From: Flavobacterium panacis
GTDB lineage: Bacteria; Bacteroidota; Bacteroidia; Flavobacteriales; Flavobacteriaceae
DNA: 64,000 bases
NCBI RefSeq assembly: GCF_024649945.1
Contig: NZ_JANKMS010000004.1
Span: forward strand, 62,001-126,000
Direction of reading: 5' to 3'
The number at the start of each line of letters is the position of its first letter. The first letter of the stretch is position 1. Both the position numbers and the translations under genes were made by a program. The notes under the pieces are model-generated. The model saw nothing but the letters and a program-made list of their open reading frames with translations. It had not been told where the DNA came from and did no database searches. Positions 62,601-64,000 of this stretch are shown here, piece by piece.

Positions 62601-64000
62601 TGTTCCAACTGTCGCAGGGAATGGATTGTTTATAGTATATTGAGTTGTAGTACCAGCCACTACAGGATAAGCATTGTAGAATGTTGATCCAGTAGGAAAT
62701 GATCCTATTACGTCGGTAACCGGAATGGATGTCGTTGAAGTATTACAAAAAGTAAATGCAATGATTGGCGGTGTTGCCTGGCAATTCGCATTTGTATAAT
62801 CTGTTGAATTGATACTCGTCTGAAGTGGAGCAGCTATAGAAGTTCCTGTACAGCTTCCAGAGTTGGTATAACCTAAAATTAGAGATTTGTCGGCTACTGT
62901 TACTCCAGAATTTGCACCTTTTCCGCTTAATACACCATTTACCTGAATATTATTATTACAGTTTGAATTTTTAAGTAAAGCACAATTTTCTGTAGCTTTT
63001 AATTTGAATGTCAATTCAGCTAAAACAGTATCTGGATTAGAAGGCAGTGGTAATGTGCCAATATCCCAAACAATTGATCCATTTGCTCCAATGGTTGGTT
63101 CATAAGTTAATGAGTTTGGAGTAGGGGCAGGAGAGAAATTAACTGTTTTTGCTAAACTATTGCCAACAAAGGTCGCATTGTAAGGAATTGGAATTACAAT
63201 TTTACTGTTTTGTATCGCTTCGGAACCTTTGTTTTTTATTTGTACTTTATAGCCAAGTTCTTGACCTGGTAATACTGTGTACGGACCTGCTCCGACATTG
63301 TTTCCGTTTATGGTTGTAGCAGTCAGAATTCCTTCAATCTCCGGAACATAAGCATCAACTGCCATTACAATAGAAAAGATAGCATAAGTATCGACTGTAG
63401 AGCCATATTTAAAAGTGGTTGAAGTCTGATTATTTCCAATAAGGTCTTTTGCGCTATTTGGCAGATTGAACATAGTAATATCTATACCTGAATTATTCAT
63501 TAAATTCGGATTTCTATTATTTCCTCCAGTATTTATGGTAGAATTAAAGAAATTAGTTGCAGTATTCAATGAATGACTCAAGCTTTGGTAAGTGTTTGTA
63601 TTTAATTTTTGAATTTGAAAATAATCGCCATCATAATACAAATCACCTTCGCCAGCCATAATCCCTAGTTTGATACCAACAGGTCCAGATGTCACAGAAT
63701 TAAATCCAGAAACAGGAATAGTATAATTTGCAGTTGTGTTATTGGTTACAAAGGCATGACCATCAAAAACAGTTATGTCTCTGTTTTTCATGTTTGAGTT
63801 TTCATAGATAACAACCAATCCCCATCCTGCATACTTTCCTATCGTACCTCCATCGGCTCCTTCAGTTGCAGCTATGTTGGCTGCAAAATATTCTCCAACT
63901 CCGTTTGTTCTTACATAATCGGTGACTTCAGCATAAGCGCTGAACATATTGTTGTCTGCATTGGTTGGGAAATAAATATCACTAGCTGTAAATTCAGTGT
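56403..64000 (-). CDS. Giant type IX secreted repeat adhesin, partial (N terminus outside)
   Basis: More than 2530 residues on the minus strand, with the frame still open at the right window edge, so the signal peptide and true start are missing. Visible regions in order: an N-terminal domain and a DUF11-like segment (TTINGNNVGAGPYTVLPGQELGYKVQIKN), seven SprB-type repeats (about 60365-62040), HYR-like modules including five near-identical 90-residue copies (58761-60110), three DD-x-GP/SNDT Ig-like modules, and the C-terminal gliding-motility/type B sorting domain (HNAFSPNGDNFNETFKI to YLYLSK). It is likely a surface adhesin carried by gliding machinery. PorP/SprF and OmpA-family genes follow. 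Confidence 0.92.
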   Translation of the reverse strand, partial: TEFTASDIYFPTNADNNMFSAYAEVTDYVRTNGVGEYFAANIAATEGADGGTIGKYAGWGLVVIYENSNMKNRDITVFDGHAFVTNNTTANYTIPVSGFNSVTSGPVGIKLGIMAGEGDLYYDGDYFQIQKLNTNTYQSLSHSLNTATNFFNSTINTGGNNRNPNLMNNSGIDITMFNLPNSAKDLIGNNQTSTTFKYGSTVDTYAIFSIVMAVDAYVPEIEGILTATTINGNNVGAGPYTVLPGQELGYKVQIKNKGSEAIQNSKIVIPIPYNATFVGNSLAKTVNFSPAPTPNSLTYEPTIGANGSIVWDIGTLPLPSNPDTVLAELTFKLKATENCALLKNSNCNNNIQVNGVLSGKGANSGVTVADKSLILGYTNSGSCTGTSIAAPLQTSINSTDYTNANCQATPPIIAFTFCNTSTTSIPVTDVIGSFPTGSTFYNAYPVVAGTTTQYTINNPFPATVGTKTYYAIPPGGASSGCYFQFTITIESITTMPTVAGPVNYCIGDNAVPLTAVASKPEYTLYYYQTTTSTAQQSITPLTTTAGQFTFYVAEGKTNACIGPKKEIVVNVNAKPTVVITNPLPICAPATSLDLTAATITAGSTTGLTYTYWTDATATTPLTNFSAAIPGTYYIKGTNASNCYDIKPVTVTKSTVTVTEITASHVDVKCFNGSTGSISINNASGGVGPYTYSWKKNGAAYTGTSQTLTNLGFGNYEVTATDANGCAGTLIISVLQPAAALALGNSSKTDISCYGTSTGTITAGTVTNAVGTVSYSWKNSANVEVGTTATIANLPAGTYTLTVTDSCSSQSNSVTIEQPTAALALGNSSKTDISCYGTSTGSVTAGTVTNAVGTVNYSWKNIANVEVGTAATVANLPAGTYTLTVTDSCSSQSNSVTIAQPTAALTLGNSSKTDISCYGANTGSVTAGTVTNAVGTVNYSWKNSANVEVGITATVANLPAGTYTLTVTDSCSSQSNSVIIIQPTTALSCSIIQNKAVSANGLSNGEATVTPIGGNGDYTYLWDNNETTQKAISLSAGTHSVTVTDSKGCTTTCTVTITEPNVLSCSISQDSPVKCFGENTGKATITAVGGNGDYTYLWDNGETTAQAITLSAGLHTVTVTDKLNYTTTCTVTISQPQSALSATKTQTDVTCGGGNNGSATVTVSGGTAGYTYSWNTTPVQTTATATTLASGNYTVLITDANGCNISESFTILDGDAVIPVINPLPEVTTINCPAEPVFTQATATDNNGTIASLTYVDTITPGNCAGSYTKTRTWTAKDSCGNTSLPVSQTIIVQDITAPTWTTLAGSLDKTIECSDAAALANAQTLFPTASDSCDADVTNIVKVSGQFVASTTCANAGTYTNTWTVKDDCGNTSDTFMQVITIQDTTAPAWTTLAGSLNKTIECSDTAALANAQALFPTASDSCDADVTNIVKVSGQFMASATCSNAGTYTNTWTVKDDCGNTSDTFTQVITIQDTTAPAWTTLAGSLDKTIECSDATALVNAQALFPTASDSCDADVTNIIKVSGQFVASATCANAGTYTNTWTVKDDCGNTSDTFTQVITIQDTTAPTWTTLVGSLDKTIECSDAAALANAQALFPTASDSCDADVTNIVKVSGQFVASATCANAGTYTNTWTVKDDCGNTSDTFTQVITIQDTTAPTWTTLAGSLNKTIECSDAAALANAQALFPTASDSCDADVTNIVKVSGQFVASATCANAGTYTNTWTVKDDCGNTSDTFTQVINIQDTTAPTFTGALPQDVTVSCDAIPQAAEMTASDNCNGDLPIVFTETKSNIQNGCPTNYILTRTWKTSDCGGNTASYTQIITVRDTTPPTGTAPANLINLASADLIPVGSSSDIKDAADNCSPTVNITVSDATGACDGNVYILTRTYTLTDCAGNKTELVQTFSVNCKVKKKIIANDDNAGPIAGVNHTTVNVLNIFSNDTLEGNLVTPSDVILTTVTPNNYLQLNPDGSVDVLPNAPVGTLTLVYQICEAAQPDNCDTAIVTITIEAPKMTVTATAICVNDVPYVDYVVTPLNFTPVNGVSITWSDSNNNAITTTSDLPLSGRILWPGAIVDVNGKGIDWPGWIFENNKWVQGVDGFEKLRPKANLIISLNPSETIIVDYPPSDPYCTARPTFAIIANDDTAGPVNGVTGANNVINVLTNDTLNGTAVNINDVTLTTTIPDPKGAITLNSDGSVNVAPNTPAGTYTLTYQICEKADFGNCDTAIVTVTVTTPSAPPTPVVANDDSYSNIGCNTFGLVGNVLANDVKGTTPVTLEMVNFTLTSQTNPNITIDGLGNVTVSSLTPAGTYTYNYRICDKLSSENCDTATVTITVVPNGVTNIKSTACTDDSSLINLTTLLPEGSPITGTWVDKTNSNALQGSVFNPFGLALGNYTFEYLIADEKCPRSIVLDMEVNDDCKVLACGEVFPHNAFSPNGDNFNETFKIDNIDDVTCYPENTVEIYNRWGILVFETKNYNNTTNAFDGISRGRTTVKQSDGLPTGTYFYIINYKSLDGSNNLQDNKLSGYLYLSK
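58761..60110. repeat. Five tandem 270-bp repeats inside the adhesin
   Basis: The word CAAGTTG(C/T)AGAAGCC recurs at 58861, 59131, 59401, 59671 and 59941, an exact 270-bp period (90 codons). The units differ at only scattered positions, mostly silent or conservative. Each encodes a TAPxWTTL...DDCGNTSDTF module. Confidence 0.9.
61050..61787. repeat. Three tandem 246-bp SprB-type repeats inside the adhesin
   Basis: GAGTTAGAT recurs at 61072, 61318 and 61564, and the TC(A/T)GTTTTAG word at 61261, 61507 and 61753, an exact 246-bp period (82 codons). Each unit encodes SSKTDISCYG...TYTLTVTDSCSSQSNSV. Confidence 0.9.

Noticed and set aside
63945..63947. ATG as the true start of the adhesin
   Set aside because: The frame continues open to the window edge with plausible adhesin sequence (SDIYFPTNADNN) and no signal peptide has been reached.

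Overview
The window looks like the chromosome of a Flavobacterium species (Bacteroidota, Flavobacteriia). It is AT-rich and mostly lacks Shine-Dalgarno sites. It has many -7 boxes of the Bacteroidota form TAnnTTTG, SusC/SusD proteins, a type IX secretion adhesin with its PorP/SprF partner, bacillithiol synthesis (BshA) and a Flavobacteria-type 6S RNA. The species call rests on recognising protein families, not on a database search.

Layout. 1-2217: the end of gapA, a BadF-type sugar kinase-like ATPase, mgsA and ridA. 2246-10004: envelope and redox genes, namely an LptD-like outer-membrane protein divergent from a SPOR-tailed murein amidase, then mlaD, a membrane Fe-S protein and a CCG-domain partner. 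10131-16693: an unknown membrane protein, bshA, a PrcB-like lipoprotein, a small outer-membrane barrel, an LpxH-like phosphoesterase, aroC and a dicarboxylate/amino-acid symporter. 16821-24898: a TPR hybrid histidine kinase, a DEAD-box helicase, and hutG and hutI separated by an opposite-strand coiled-coil gene, then a glutamine cyclotransferase lipoprotein. 24988-27240: SRP RNA, a dehydrogenase, 6S RNA and a small transaldolase.

27936-41684 is a compact chitin or GlcNAc-oligosaccharide utilisation locus: sugar MFS permease, LytTR response regulator, LytS-type kinase, SusC, SusD, GH18, a NagB/PIG-L fusion and GH20. The genes form a route from outer-membrane capture and hydrolysis, through periplasmic trimming to GlcNAc and inner-membrane import, to GlcN6P deamination. 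The susC and permease promoters carry the same 9-bp half-sites spaced as LytTR-regulator sites, which ties the two-component system to both transcription units.

42097-53265 holds housekeeping and small accessory genes: a TlpA-like thioredoxin, an ABC-F protein with one decayed ATP site, a 57-residue lipoprotein, a DHFR-like reductase, pyrR-pyrB with an unknown gene between them, rnz with a small partner, pdxH and a CAP-domain lipoprotein. The spacers here and elsewhere are rich in short dispersed repeats and inverted repeats. 53392-64000 (minus strand) is a type IX secretion surface cluster: a giant repeat adhesin running off the window, PorP/SprF, and an OmpA/PD40 lipoprotein-like protein.

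The least explained signals are the shared LytTR-like operators, a pair of related ~90-bp upstream regions at 45902-45990 and 46613-46702, a hairpin-forming spacer element at 10803-10890, and the mosaic intergenic repeats. I see no CRISPR array, insertion sequence, prophage or tRNA gene.
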